Below, piece after piece: positions 17,233 through 25,427 of a stretch of DNA of 64,000 nucleotides. The position numbers were made by a program, and so were the translations under genes. Under the pieces are notes generated by a model that searched no databases, was not told the DNA's origin, and worked only from the letters and a program-made list of their open reading frames with translations. Position 1 is the first letter of the stretch; each line of letters starts with the position of its first letter. Source of the stretch: CBDCCV01 sp965215025 (GTDB taxonomy: Bacteria; Bacteroidota; Rhodothermia; Rhodothermales; Salinibacteraceae); NCBI GenBank assembly GCA_965215025.1, contig CBDCCV010000001.1, positions 682,001 to 746,000 on the forward strand, in the 5' to 3' direction.

Positions 17233-17610
17233 TCACACGTGCACGACTTCATCCTTCATCGAGTACAGCATAGCAAGGACCTCATCCTTCTCCTGCTGCC
17301 CTGCGCCATGTCCTTCCAAGACGCCCAAGATGTCGTCGATGGCCGCCACGAACTCCCGCTCGCTGATGTTCATGCCCGTGTGCGTCGTTCGCATGTCTCT
17401 GCCGTCGTACTGCTCCGGTCCACCGGAGCCGGCACCGAGGAGATCACACATGTGCTGCTTGACCTGGGCAACGACATCGGGGCGTTCTAAATAGGGCAAA
17501 AAGCGCGCTTTGATGGCGGGGTTGCTCAAGTGCGCTTCGACGATGTCGTCCACCAACTTGGCGATACCGCCCGCTCCATCGAGTCGCTCGTACAATGATT
17601 GATCTGGCAT
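17233..17610 (-). CDS. Truncated hemoglobin, group 1-like
   Basis: 125 aa. MPDQSLYERLDGAGGIAKLVDDIVE matches the start of group 1 truncated globins; the proximal-His region is MRTTHTGMNISEREFVA, with the haem-ligand His in THTGM. Start is clear: AGGAGG 5 nt before the ATG, inside a longer ORF that should be ignored. Binds haem and O2 or NO; often involved in NO detoxification or O2 delivery. In a run of redox-related accessory genes. Confidence 0.92.
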   Translation of the reverse strand: MPDQSLYERLDGAGGIAKLVDDIVEAHLSNPAIKARFLPYLERPDVVAQVKQHMCDLLGAGSGGPEQYDGRDMRTTHTGMNISEREFVAAIDDILGVLEGHGAGQQEKDEVLAMLYSMKDEVVHV

Positions 17611-17677
17611 GTCGTCCTCCTCAAACCTGAGTGATAGAGATCGTTCGTGTGCAATTCTCAGATGCGTGGCGGCGCCC

Positions 17678-17712
17678 TCACACCGCGGGCGCGATGTTCC
17701 GATTTGCGCCGA
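17678..17712 (-). pseudogene. Possible second oxidoreductase 3'-end relic
   Basis: Minus strand gives LGANRNIAPAV then TGA, which resembles the NQNIQPATNGEAV end of the neighbouring FAD oxidoreductase and the NRNIAP ends common in that family. Short and low in identity, so tentative. It lies after a cupin gene, like the better relic at 14574. Confidence 0.4.
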
Positions 17713-17744
17713 GGACGGTGGGCTGCCCCGCTTGATCCGCATTG

Positions 17745-18113
17745 TCAGCCCTGTGCCGCCAGGTTGCGATGCGCCGCATCGATGAAGCGCTGATGCTGGT
17801 CCGGCGGGGAGATCTCGAGGAACTCGGTGTCCTCCTCGGCGACCCCGGTGTGTCCGGGCGGCAGGTAGTACACGTCGCCCGCCTGGAGCGTCTCCTCGCC
17901 GTCGTCGTACTGAATCCGAAGTCGGCCCTTCATGACGTAGCCCCAGTGCGGACACGGGCACAGGTCGCCAGGGAGGCCTTCCAGCAGCGGGCCGAAGTCC
18001 GTTCCGGCGGGGACGGACACGACGACCACGCGCATGTCCTCCCAGTCCGTGGCCCTGACTGTTGCAGGGCCTGCTTCGAGTACGATGGGCAGTTCGTTCT
18101 TGGATGTATGCAT
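17745..18113 (-). CDS. Cupin-domain protein
   Basis: 122 aa from MHTSKNELPIVLEAG with GAGG 6 nt upstream. Cupin with the less usual metal region GDLCPCPHWGYVMKGRLRI (Cys residues beside the His) and a second motif AGDVYYLPPGHTGVAEEDTEFLEI. ERF and EFLE-type endings suggest the DUF861/cupin_3-like group; function unknown. Not closely similar to the cupin at 14656. Confidence 0.82.
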   Translation of the reverse strand: MHTSKNELPIVLEAGPATVRATDWEDMRVVVVSVPAGTDFGPLLEGLPGDLCPCPHWGYVMKGRLRIQYDDGEETLQAGDVYYLPPGHTGVAEEDTEFLEISPPDQHQRFIDAAHRNLAAQG

Positions 18114-18214
18114 GATGTCCTCGTTTGCGTGCGGGAATGAGTGAATGAGTAGAGCGGTCCTGCATATGAGATAGCGGGAAAAGACCCACCGGCCCGCCAC
18201 CGGGCGCATTCGGC

Positions 18215-18560
18215 TCAGGCGTGCTCTTCGCTCGGCTTCTCGTGCTTCGGCCACGGAAAGAGCATCGGCACGCGCTGGCTGTAGCGCTCGTACTTTTCCC
18301 CGAAGACCGTCATCAAGTCGCGCTCTTCAAGCTGGAGGACGATGAGGAAGCCCGCCATGATCGGGTGGCGCAGGTAGCGGTAGAGGCCGGGCGCCTGAAA
18401 GTCCGGCTCGACCGGCGCCTCGCCGCGCCGCTGTCAATGGACTTGGGCACGGCGAAATTGCCGACGAAGCCGATGCGTAGAGGAAGGTGATGAAGAAGAC
18501 GAGATAGCTGATGAGGCCGTAGAAAAAGACGAGCGTTCTGCGCATGTCGGAAAGTTCCAT
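18215..18560 (-). pseudogene. Decayed MddA-like (isoprenylcysteine-type) methyltransferase gene
   Basis: Pieces appear in order but in different frames. MRRTLVFFYGLISYLVFFITFLYA, then a 1-nt loss near 18475, then IGFVGNFAVPKSIDSG. A missing stretch of roughly 100 codons follows, then EAPVEPDFQAPGLYRYLRHPIMAGFLIV, another missing stretch of about 24 codons, and finally LQLEERDLMTVFGEKYERYSQRVPML before a TGA. Intact relatives methylate methanethiol in the membrane (MddA). Here most transmembrane helices are gone, so the gene is dead, but both ends survive. Confidence 0.8.
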
Positions 18561-18773
18561 CGTGTTTTGCAGATCTGCCCTTCACCCGTGTAGCGCGCAG
18601 AACCGGCGCCGACCCCGCCGCCCGTTCTCACATTCGTTACATCACGGCGACATGAAAGGCGGGTGTTCTTCGTATAAGTGAATACCGCCTGGATGTCAGT
18701 ATTTCTGCGGCGGGGCCGCCTGCTTGCTGTTTCCGGCTTCGCTTGGAGCTTCCTTCGGAGACGCCCCCGCCCC

Positions 18774-19355
18774 ATGCCCGATCAAGCGCACATCACCGAG
18801 CTGCTCCGCCGCTACGGAGACGACGAGCGCGACGCCTTCGACCGCCTTTTTCCGGCGGTCTACGATGAGCTGCGCCGCATCGCGCACCGCCACATGCAGC
18901 GCGAGCGCGCCGGCCATACGCTCGGCACCACCGCCCTCGTGCACGAGTGCTACCTGGGCCTCGTGGACCAGACGCGCACCTCGTGGAACGACCGGGCGCA
19001 CTTCTTCGCCGTGGCCTCGACGGCCATGCGCCACCTCCTGATTGACTACGCGCGGCGGCGCACGGCCCAGAAGCGCGGCGGTAAGCGCAAGCGCGTCACG
19101 CTCGACGACGCGATGGTCGCCGCCGAGACCGAGGCCGCCGAACTGATCTCGCTGGACAAAGCGCTGACGGCGCTCTCCGAGAAGCACGCGCGCATGGGCC
19201 GCGTCGTGGAGTGCCGCTTCTTCGGCGGCATGACGGTCGAAGAGACCGCCGCCGCGCTGGACGCCTCGGCGCGCACCGTCGAGCGCGACTGGACGCGGGC
19301 GAAGGCGTACCTCCGTCAGGCCCTCGCCAACGACGAGGCGACAGAAGAAGCGTAG
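18774..19355 (+). CDS. ECF-type sigma factor (TIGR02999-like)
   Basis: 193 aa from MPDQAHITELLRRYGDD. Sigma region 2: FDRLFPAVYDELRRIAHRHM and HFFAVASTAMRHLLIDYARRR; region 4: FFGGMTVEETAAALDASARTVERDWTRAKAYLRQAL. The opening and the YARRRTAQKRGG segment are typical of the sigma factors linked to serine/threonine kinases. The kinase gene starts 30 bp downstream. Such sigma factors have no classical anti-sigma factor; activation by the kinase is the known model for related groups. Confidence 0.93.
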   Translation: MPDQAHITELLRRYGDDERDAFDRLFPAVYDELRRIAHRHMQRERAGHTLGTTALVHECYLGLVDQTRTSWNDRAHFFAVASTAMRHLLIDYARRRTAQKRGGKRKRVTLDDAMVAAETEAAELISLDKALTALSEKHARMGRVVECRFFGGMTVEETAAALDASARTVERDWTRAKAYLRQALANDEATEEA

Positions 19356-19384
19356 AAAGAGAGGGGAAATAAGCGGAAAGAACG

Positions 19385-22201
19385 ATGCCCCCATCCGACC
19401 CCTGGCACAAAATAGACCGCCTCTTCGCGCGCGCCCTCGACCGCCCGCCCGACGAGCGTGCGGCGTTCTTGAACGAGGCGTGCGACGACGAAACGGTGCG
19501 CCATGCCGTGGAGGACCTGCTGGCTGCGAGTGAGCGCGACGCTCTGTTGGACAAACCGCTGGCCGAGCGCTCCGGCGCGTTCTGGGAGGGCTTTGCCACA
19601 GACGTGGCGCCCGCGCCGTCCTTCGAAGGCCAGCGTGCGGGGCCGTACCGGCTCATGCACGAGATCGGGCGCGGCGGCATGGGCGTTGTCTACCTCGCTG
19701 AGCGCGCCGACGGCCACTTCGAGCAACGGGTGGCCGTCAAGCTCCTGCGCCGCGAGTCGTTCGCTGAGGATCTCGCGCGCCGCTTCGCACAGGAACGGCA
19801 GATCCTCGCCTCCCTTCAGCACCCCAACATCGCGCGTCTCTACGACGGAGGCGTGACGGAGGACGGACTGCCCTACCTCGCGATGGAGCACGTCGAGGAG
19901 GGCCGGCCCCTCGACGCCTACTGCGAGGCCGAGGGCTGTTCCTTCGAGGAGCGGCTGCGGCTCTTCCTCACCGTCGTGCGGGCCGTGCAACACGCGCATC
20001 AGCACCTTATCATCCACCGCGACCTCAAGCCCTCGAACATCCTCGTCACCCCCGGAGGGGAGCCGAAGCTGCTGGACTTCGGCCTGGCGAAGCTCCTCGA
20101 AGAGTCGGCCGAGGGGACGCTGGCGGCGTACCCAACGCAGCGCTGGATGACGCTCCAGTACGCCAGCCCGGAGCAGGTCCGGGGCGAGGCGCTGACGACG
20201 GCCTCCGACACGTACCAACTGGGACTGATCCTCTACGAACTGCTCACCGAGCAGCGGCCCTACGACGTGGAAGGCAGGACGCCGAGCGAGGCCGAGCGGG
20301 TGATCTGCGAGACGGAGCCGGCGCGCCCCAGCACCGCCGTGGCCGCCGAAGCCTCGGAGGCGCATTTTGCCCACTCAGCGCGCCTCCGAAAGAAGCTGAA
20401 AGGCGACCTCGACACGATCATCCTCAAGGCGCTGCGCAAAGACCCGGCGCGCGGCTACGCCTCCGCCGAGACGCTGGCCGACGATCTGGAACGTTATCTG
20501 GAAGGCCGTCCGATCTCGGCGCGCCCCGACACGCTCGGCTACCGGATGGGGAAGTTCGTGCAGCGCCACCGAATCGGTGTGGCGGCGGCGGCGCTCGTCT
20601 TCTTGTCGCTCGTGGCCGGGATCGCGGGCACAGCTTGGCAGGCCCAGCGCGCCGCCGACGAGGCCCGCCGCGCCGAAGCCGAGCGTGACAAGGCCGAGCA
20701 GGTGACCAACTTCCTCGTGGATGTCTTCGAGGTGGCCGATCCGGGCGAGGCGCGCGGCGACACGGTCACGGCGCGCGAGCTGCTGGCACGCGGCGCCGCC
20801 CGCATCCGCAGCGAACTCATGGGCCAGCCCGAGGTGCAGGCGTCCATGATGACGGCGCTCGGGCGCGTCCACCGCCAGCTCGGCCTCTACGACGAGGCGC
20901 TCCCCTTGCTCGAAGATGCGCTCGAAACGCGGCAGAATCACCTCCGCCCCCCGCACCCCGACCTCGCCGAGAGCCTCTACGAGCTGGGCGTGCTGCATCA
21001 ACAACAAGGCGACCACGAGCGCGCGGACGCCCTGCTGACCGAGGCGCTTGGCATCCGCGAACGTCTCTTCGAGGCGCCGCATCCCGCCCTTGCCGCCGCG
21101 CTGTACCAGCTCGGCCTGACGGCGCGCGCGCGCAGCGACTACGACCGGGCCGAAGACCTGCTGCGCCAGTCGCTCTCGATGCACCAGGCACTCTACGGAA
21201 ACGCGCACCAGCGCGTGCCCAGTAGCCAGTTCGAGCTGGCCATGACCCTGCACGACCAGGGCCACTACGAAAAAGCGTTTGCACTCCTTCAGGAGGCTGT
21301 CGCCACGTACCGGAGCCTGCCGGGCGAGACGACGCCCGCCTACGCCGCCAGCCTGCACGCGCTCGCGGGCTTCTACGACGCGCAGCGCAGCCACGCCGTC
21401 GCCGAGTCGCTGCACCGCGAAGCCCTTACCGTGCGGCGCGCGCTCCACGGTCCGGAGCACCCCCAGGTAGCCGCCAGCCTCCGCGCCCTGGGCGCAGTGC
21501 TGGCTGCGCAGGGCCGCTTCGAAGCCGCTGAACAGCACGTGCGCGACGCCCTGACGATCCAGCGCGCCTGGCACGAGGGCGGGCATCCGGATCTGGCTTT
21601 CAGCCTGGTCACCCTCGGAAGAGTCTTGTGGAGCAAGGGCGAACCGGGCGCCGCCGAGGCGGCCCTGCGCGAAGGGCTTGCCATGCAGCGGCACCTCTTC
21701 GACGAGGCCACGCCCCTCGTCGGCACGACGCTCCGCACCCTGGCCGACCGGCTGCAAGAAGCAGGAAGGCTGGACGAGGCCGGCCCGCTTTATGAAGAGG
21801 CACTGTCCATCTACCGGCGCGCCTACGGCGAGGACAATCTCTTCGTGCTCAGCATCCAGTTCAGCCAGGCCATGCTGCTGAGGCGGCGCGGCAACTACGA
21901 GCAGGCCCTCCCGATCCTCGAAGAGGCGCTGGAGCAGTACCAGGCGCTCTTCTCCAGCGAAGACCACCCACGCCTGGCAGACGCGCGGCGCGAACTGGGC
22001 GCCTGCCTCACTGCGCTCGGACGCCACGACGAGGCCGAGCAGCACCTGCTCCGCTCCTACGCCGCATATAAGAAGGCCGACAACCTCAAGCCCCGCCAGC
22101 GCGCGGCCCTCGAACACCTCGTTGCGCTCTACGATGCCTGGGGCCGGCCTGCCCAAGCCGCCGAGTATCGCACGCTCCTTGCTGCGGCTCCGGCGCCTTG
22201 A
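19385..22201 (+). CDS. Membrane serine/threonine kinase with TPR sensor domain
   Basis: 938 aa. Kinase domain at residues 88-350: glycine loop GRGGMGVVYLAE, catalytic Lys119, HRDLKPSN at 211-218, DFG at 231-233, YASPEQVRG. One transmembrane helix (about 395-415, GVAAAALVFLSLVAGIAG) follows, then an E/A/R coiled segment and about ten TPR-like repeats (pattern YDEALPLLEDALETRQ, PDLAESLYELGVLHQQQGD). Kinase inside, TPRs outside or periplasmic. Downstream of the ECF sigma factor gene in one unit, so it probably phosphorylates or otherwise gates that sigma factor. Signal sensed is unknown. Confidence 0.93.
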   Translation: MPPSDPWHKIDRLFARALDRPPDERAAFLNEACDDETVRHAVEDLLAASERDALLDKPLAERSGAFWEGFATDVAPAPSFEGQRAGPYRLMHEIGRGGMGVVYLAERADGHFEQRVAVKLLRRESFAEDLARRFAQERQILASLQHPNIARLYDGGVTEDGLPYLAMEHVEEGRPLDAYCEAEGCSFEERLRLFLTVVRAVQHAHQHLIIHRDLKPSNILVTPGGEPKLLDFGLAKLLEESAEGTLAAYPTQRWMTLQYASPEQVRGEALTTASDTYQLGLILYELLTEQRPYDVEGRTPSEAERVICETEPARPSTAVAAEASEAHFAHSARLRKKLKGDLDTIILKALRKDPARGYASAETLADDLERYLEGRPISARPDTLGYRMGKFVQRHRIGVAAAALVFLSLVAGIAGTAWQAQRAADEARRAEAERDKAEQVTNFLVDVFEVADPGEARGDTVTARELLARGAARIRSELMGQPEVQASMMTALGRVHRQLGLYDEALPLLEDALETRQNHLRPPHPDLAESLYELGVLHQQQGDHERADALLTEALGIRERLFEAPHPALAAALYQLGLTARARSDYDRAEDLLRQSLSMHQALYGNAHQRVPSSQFELAMTLHDQGHYEKAFALLQEAVATYRSLPGETTPAYAASLHALAGFYDAQRSHAVAESLHREALTVRRALHGPEHPQVAASLRALGAVLAAQGRFEAAEQHVRDALTIQRAWHEGGHPDLAFSLVTLGRVLWSKGEPGAAEAALREGLAMQRHLFDEATPLVGTTLRTLADRLQEAGRLDEAGPLYEEALSIYRRAYGEDNLFVLSIQFSQAMLLRRRGNYEQALPILEEALEQYQALFSSEDHPRLADARRELGACLTALGRHDEAEQHLLRSYAAYKKADNLKPRQRAALEHLVALYDAWGRPAQAAEYRTLLAAAPAP

Positions 22202-22210
22202 GCCTATCCG

Positions 22211-23278
22211 CTACGCGCCGTCGCCATTTCCGAAATGGTCGAAGCCGCCGGGCCGCAGCGCCACCGCACCGCCCTCCGGCGTCCGGATCTGCACGCCCTC
22301 GTCCTGCTCGCGCACCTCGCCGATCACGATGAACGACGCTTCATCGAGCCGGTCGAGGTCGTCGGGCGCGGCAGCGAAAAGCAGCTCGTAGTCCTCCCCG
22401 CCGAAGAGCGCGAACACGTCCACGTCCTCCTCGAAGCGGTCCGCCACGGCGCGCGTCTCGAGCGCCACCGGGAGCGCCGCGCCGAAGAGCCTGGCGCCCA
22501 CGCCGCCCGCCTCGCAGAGGTGGTGCACCTCCGAGGCCAGCCCGTCCGAGATGTCGATGAGGGCGTGCGGGCGGAAGCTTTTTTCTTTCCACTCGGAAAC
22601 GGCCTTCAGGCGGGCCGTGGGCGCAAGCTGGCGCTGGATGACGTAGGAGAATTCTTCCAGATCGGGCGTGAAGCCCTCGCCCTCCTGCTGCAACCGCTCG
22701 CGCTGCTCCACGAGGATTTTTAGCCCCGCGTACGCCGCGCCGAGGTCGCCCGTAACGCAGAGCGCGTCGCCCGGCTGCGCGCCTTTCCGGTAGACGATGT
22801 CCTCCTCCCCCGCCTCGCCGATCACCGTGACGGAAAGCGTGAGCTGCCGCGCCGAAATGGTGTCCCCGCCGATGACCGTCATGCCGTACAGCGCGCACGC
22901 TTGGCGGAAGCCGCCGTAGAGCGCCTCGACCTCTTCGACGTACACGCTTTGCGGCAGGCCCAGGGTGACGGTGGCGTAGCGCGGGCGCGCGTTCATCGCC
23001 ACGACGTCGCTCACGTTCACCGAGAGCGCCTTGACGCCCAGGTGCCCCATCGGCATGAACGAGCGGTCGAAGTGCACGCCCTCGACGAGCGCATCGGTGG
23101 TGAGGACGTGCACTTTGCCCTCACCCGCGCGGTACACGGCCGCGTCATCGGCGATGCCGGCGAGGAGATTCTCGTCATCGGCCGGGTCGCCGAGGGCGGC
23201 GCGCATCCGGGCGATGAGGCCGAACTCGCCGATCTCGGAGACGGCGGTGAGCGAGGAAGGCTGTTGCGGCTGGTCCAT
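22211..23278 (-). CDS. thiL: Thiamine-monophosphate kinase
   Basis: 355 aa. ThiL/PurM-like ATP-binding fold: ISEIGEFGLIARM-type start, GIADDAAVY, TTDALVEGVHFDRSFMP, LSVNVSDVVAMNARP, and FGGEDYELLFA near the C-terminus. Converts thiamine phosphate to the diphosphate cofactor. It stands alone from other thi genes. The first 30 codons and the ATG have a diverged second copy at 24073-24163, on the other side of a toxin-antitoxin module. Confidence 0.96.
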   Translation of the reverse strand: MDQPQQPSSLTAVSEIGEFGLIARMRAALGDPADDENLLAGIADDAAVYRAGEGKVHVLTTDALVEGVHFDRSFMPMGHLGVKALSVNVSDVVAMNARPRYATVTLGLPQSVYVEEVEALYGGFRQACALYGMTVIGGDTISARQLTLSVTVIGEAGEEDIVYRKGAQPGDALCVTGDLGAAYAGLKILVEQRERLQQEGEGFTPDLEEFSYVIQRQLAPTARLKAVSEWKEKSFRPHALIDISDGLASEVHHLCEAGGVGARLFGAALPVALETRAVADRFEEDVDVFALFGGEDYELLFAAAPDDLDRLDEASFIVIGEVREQDEGVQIRTPEGGAVALRPGGFDHFGNGDGA

Positions 23279-23280
23279 GC
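23190..23280. repeat. Direct repeat A (functional thiL 5' end)
   Basis: 91 bp covering the thiL start and first 30 codons; matches 24073-24163 in the same orientation with roughly seven mismatches. Confidence 0.9.
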
Positions 23281-23323
23281 CTGTACAGTGGTTCGCGGAG
23301 ATCTATCGGAAAGGTCCTCTGCA

Positions 23324-23773
23324 TCACTCACCTGCTCTGCGAAGGGCTTCCCGGTAGAGCGCCTCCGAAATGCGGAAGTCGGCTGTGGCGAGCGCGTCCA
23401 TAAAAGGTCGGACGGCGGGCACCACTCCGCTCCGTTTGGCTCGCAGGAGCAGGCCCACCGTGCCGATCACGTCTACACCGAGCCGCCTCGCTACGCGCCG
23501 CCCTTTCTTCTCATCCATCAAAACGACGCAGCCTTCGTGCTCCAGTGCCAGCGCCAGCACTTCAGCCTCGCCCTTATCGAGTTGCGTACGGAGCGAGCGC
23601 ACGAGGCGCCGGTCCGCCACATCGCGCACGCGGAGCCACGGGAGCGCGCGCCCGAACTCCTCGGCCACCGCCGCCGGCGCGGCCACCTCCGGAAAGACGG
23701 CGTGGAGCAGTGCCAACCGGCCGATGCGTTCGAGCGCAATCAGGCACGACGTGTCGGCGATGATGAGCGACAT
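23324..23773 (-). CDS. DUF3368-type PIN-domain toxin
   Basis: 149 aa. IIADTSCLIAL has the first PIN aspartate; EFG (near residue 42), GEAEVLALA and VVLMDEKKGRRVARRLG give the remaining acidic residues and the DUF3368 hallmark DE-x-GR-x-A. Predicted Mg-dependent RNase. Its ATG overlaps the UPF0175 stop by one base (TGATG), so the pair is coupled. Cargo of an insert bordered by two copies of the thiL 5' end. Confidence 0.88.
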   Translation of the reverse strand: MSLIIADTSCLIALERIGRLALLHAVFPEVAAPAAVAEEFGRALPWLRVRDVADRRLVRSLRTQLDKGEAEVLALALEHEGCVVLMDEKKGRRVARRLGVDVIGTVGLLLRAKRSGVVPAVRPFMDALATADFRISEALYREALRRAGE

Positions 23774-23991
23774 CAGAGGCGCAGCTCCTCGTCGAGGTCT
23801 TCGGGCGGGTAGTCAATCACCGGGACGCCGTGCCGGCCGAGCACCTCGATGTAGGCGCGCTTCGAGTAGCCGGCCACCTCGGCGGCCTGCCCGAGGGAGA
23901 GCTTGCCAACCTCGAACAGCTTCATGCTCAGGTAAAGCTGCGCCTCGCTCGGAAGCACATCCGCAGGAAGCTCGACGGTGAGCGTGCTCAT
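23773..23991 (-). CDS. UPF0175-family antitoxin
   Basis: 72 aa from MSTLTVELPADVLPS. The sequence LYLSMKLFEVGKLSLGQAAEVAGYSKRAYIEVLGRHGVPVI is the UPF0175 helix-turn-helix signature. Partner of the DUF3368 PIN toxin; binds it and probably the promoter. A longer ORF in the same frame runs into the thiL relic and is not the real start. Confidence 0.9.
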   Translation of the reverse strand: MSTLTVELPADVLPSEAQLYLSMKLFEVGKLSLGQAAEVAGYSKRAYIEVLGRHGVPVIDYPPEDLDEELRL

Positions 23992-24072
23992 AAGGAAAGC
24001 GGGAGAAGTCAGTTTCGATGGGAGCGCCGCATGGTTCAGTCCTTTACGCCCCAGATGCGGATTTTCTTCCTT

Positions 24073-24163
24073 CCGAGGGCGGCGCGCATCCGGGCGATGA
24101 GGCCGAACTCGCCGACCTCGGAGACGGCAGTGAGCAAAGAGGGCTGCGGCGGCTGGTCCATGC
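24073..24163 (-). pseudogene. Orphan copy of the thiL 5' end (direct repeat B)
   Basis: Minus strand encodes MDQPPQPSLLTAVSEVGEFGLIARMRAALG, almost the same as the true thiL N-terminus (MDQPQQPSSLTAVSEIGEF...). The similarity stops sharply at codon 30. About 92 percent identical in DNA to 23190-23280. It still has an ATG and its own upstream region (24164-24239), which probably was the original thiL promoter. Confidence 0.92.
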
Positions 24164-24239
24164 GTAAAGATCGTTCGTTTTGCATATTTCGAGGCTTTCT
24201 CGCACGGAGACGGCGGCGCGCGCGGTTCGCCGGCCTCGC

Positions 24240-25427
24240 TCACCCCGGCACGCAGAGCTTGCCCAGGAGCGTCGCGCGCTTAGCACCCGTCACCGAGGGC
24301 AGGTTCGCGGGCACGCCGTTGAGGTGCTCGTGGGCCAGGACGGCGAAGCAGAGCGCCTCTTTCGCGTCGGGGTCGAGGCCGTAGTCTCGGGCGGTGCGGA
24401 CGGGGATGGGCGCGAAGGCGTTGGCGAGCGTCTGCATGAGCGTGGCGTTGCGCGTGCCACCGCCCGCCGCGATGACGACGTCCAGCGGATGCTCCTCGCG
24501 CAGGAAGCGGGCGTAGGCTTGGTAGACGGAGTAGGCTGAAAACGTCGTGGCCGTCGCCAAGAGGTCGTGCGGGCTGAGGCCGTTGGCCCTTTCAATGAGC
24601 GCGTCGGCGTAGGCGCGGCCGTAGCGCTCGCGGCCGGTGGACTTCGGCGGGGGCTGCTCGAGGTAGGCATCCTCTTCCAGAAGCGCGGCCAGGAGCGCCG
24701 TCTTGGCTTCGCCCTTCGCGGCGAGCGCGCCGCCCGCGTCGTAGGGCTGGTCGAAGAGCCGCTGAGCCAGCGTGTCCATCACCATGTTGGCCGGGCCGGT
24801 GTCGAAGGCGAGCACCGCTTCGGGACCTGAGCCGGCGGGGAGCACCGTCAGGTTGGCGATGCCGCCGAGGTTCAAGAGGCCGCGCGTCTCCTCTTCGCTC
24901 GAGAAGCACACGTAGTCGAAGTACGGCACGAGCGGGGCGCCCTGCCCGCCGAGCGCCATGTCCGCCACGCGGAAATCACCCACCACCGGCACGCCCAAGA
25001 GGTTCGCCAGGACGGACGGATCGCCGATTTGAAGCGTGGACGCAACCGCCTCGCCCGCGCAGTCCTCGGCGTCAGGGACGTGGTGGACCGTCTGCCCGTG
25101 CGAGCCGATGAGGTCGAGCGCCTCCAGGGCGAGACCGGCCTCGGCGGCGGCTTGGCGCGTGGCCTCCGCAAAAGCGCACGCGAGGCGCACGTTCAGCTGC
25201 GAAACCGCACGGACGGACGACGTATCGGGCGCTGAGTTCTTCAGCACGAGCCGCCGCAACGCCTCCGGGTAGGGCACGCTCACGAAGCCGAGCACTTCGG
25301 TTTCGAGCGCGCGGCTCGTGCCGCTCAGCCGCGCCACCACGGCATCCACCCCGTCCACCGAGGTCCCGCTGATGAGGCCGGCCACGAGGCGCGTCTTCTT
25401 CTCGACAAGGCGGAGGAGGCGCTGCAT
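24240..25427 (-). CDS. anmK: Anhydro-N-acetylmuramic acid kinase
   Basis: 395 aa from MQRLLRLVEKKTRLVAG; ASKHA-fold kinase. GLISGTSVDGVDAVV is the AnmK phosphate-binding signature; SHGQTVHH, LNLGGIANLTVL, FDTGPANMVMD and AAGGGTRNATLM are all conserved. Phosphorylates and opens 1,6-anhydro-MurNAc from cell-wall turnover to MurNAc-6-phosphate. Start is preceded by a C-rich octamer leader instead of a Shine-Dalgarno site. Confidence 0.95.
   Translation of the reverse strand: MQRLLRLVEKKTRLVAGLISGTSVDGVDAVVARLSGTSRALETEVLGFVSVPYPEALRRLVLKNSAPDTSSVRAVSQLNVRLACAFAEATRQAAAEAGLALEALDLIGSHGQTVHHVPDAEDCAGEAVASTLQIGDPSVLANLLGVPVVGDFRVADMALGGQGAPLVPYFDYVCFSSEEETRGLLNLGGIANLTVLPAGSGPEAVLAFDTGPANMVMDTLAQRLFDQPYDAGGALAAKGEAKTALLAALLEEDAYLEQPPPKSTGRERYGRAYADALIERANGLSPHDLLATATTFSAYSVYQAYARFLREEHPLDVVIAAGGGTRNATLMQTLANAFAPIPVRTARDYGLDPDAKEALCFAVLAHEHLNGVPANLPSVTGAKRATLLGKLCVPG

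Noticed and set aside
17611..18189. N-terminal extension of the globin ORF to 318 aa (fusion)
   Set aside because: AGGAGG directly before the internal ATG and the lack of any domain upstream show that the globin starts at 17610.
20375..22156. 593-codon ORF opposite the TPR kinase
   Set aside because: Antisense of the TPR repeats; no start context and low-complexity composition.
23279..23323. TPP riboswitch for thiL
   Set aside because: No CUGAGA-type motif; the segment is too short and contains only the insert junction.
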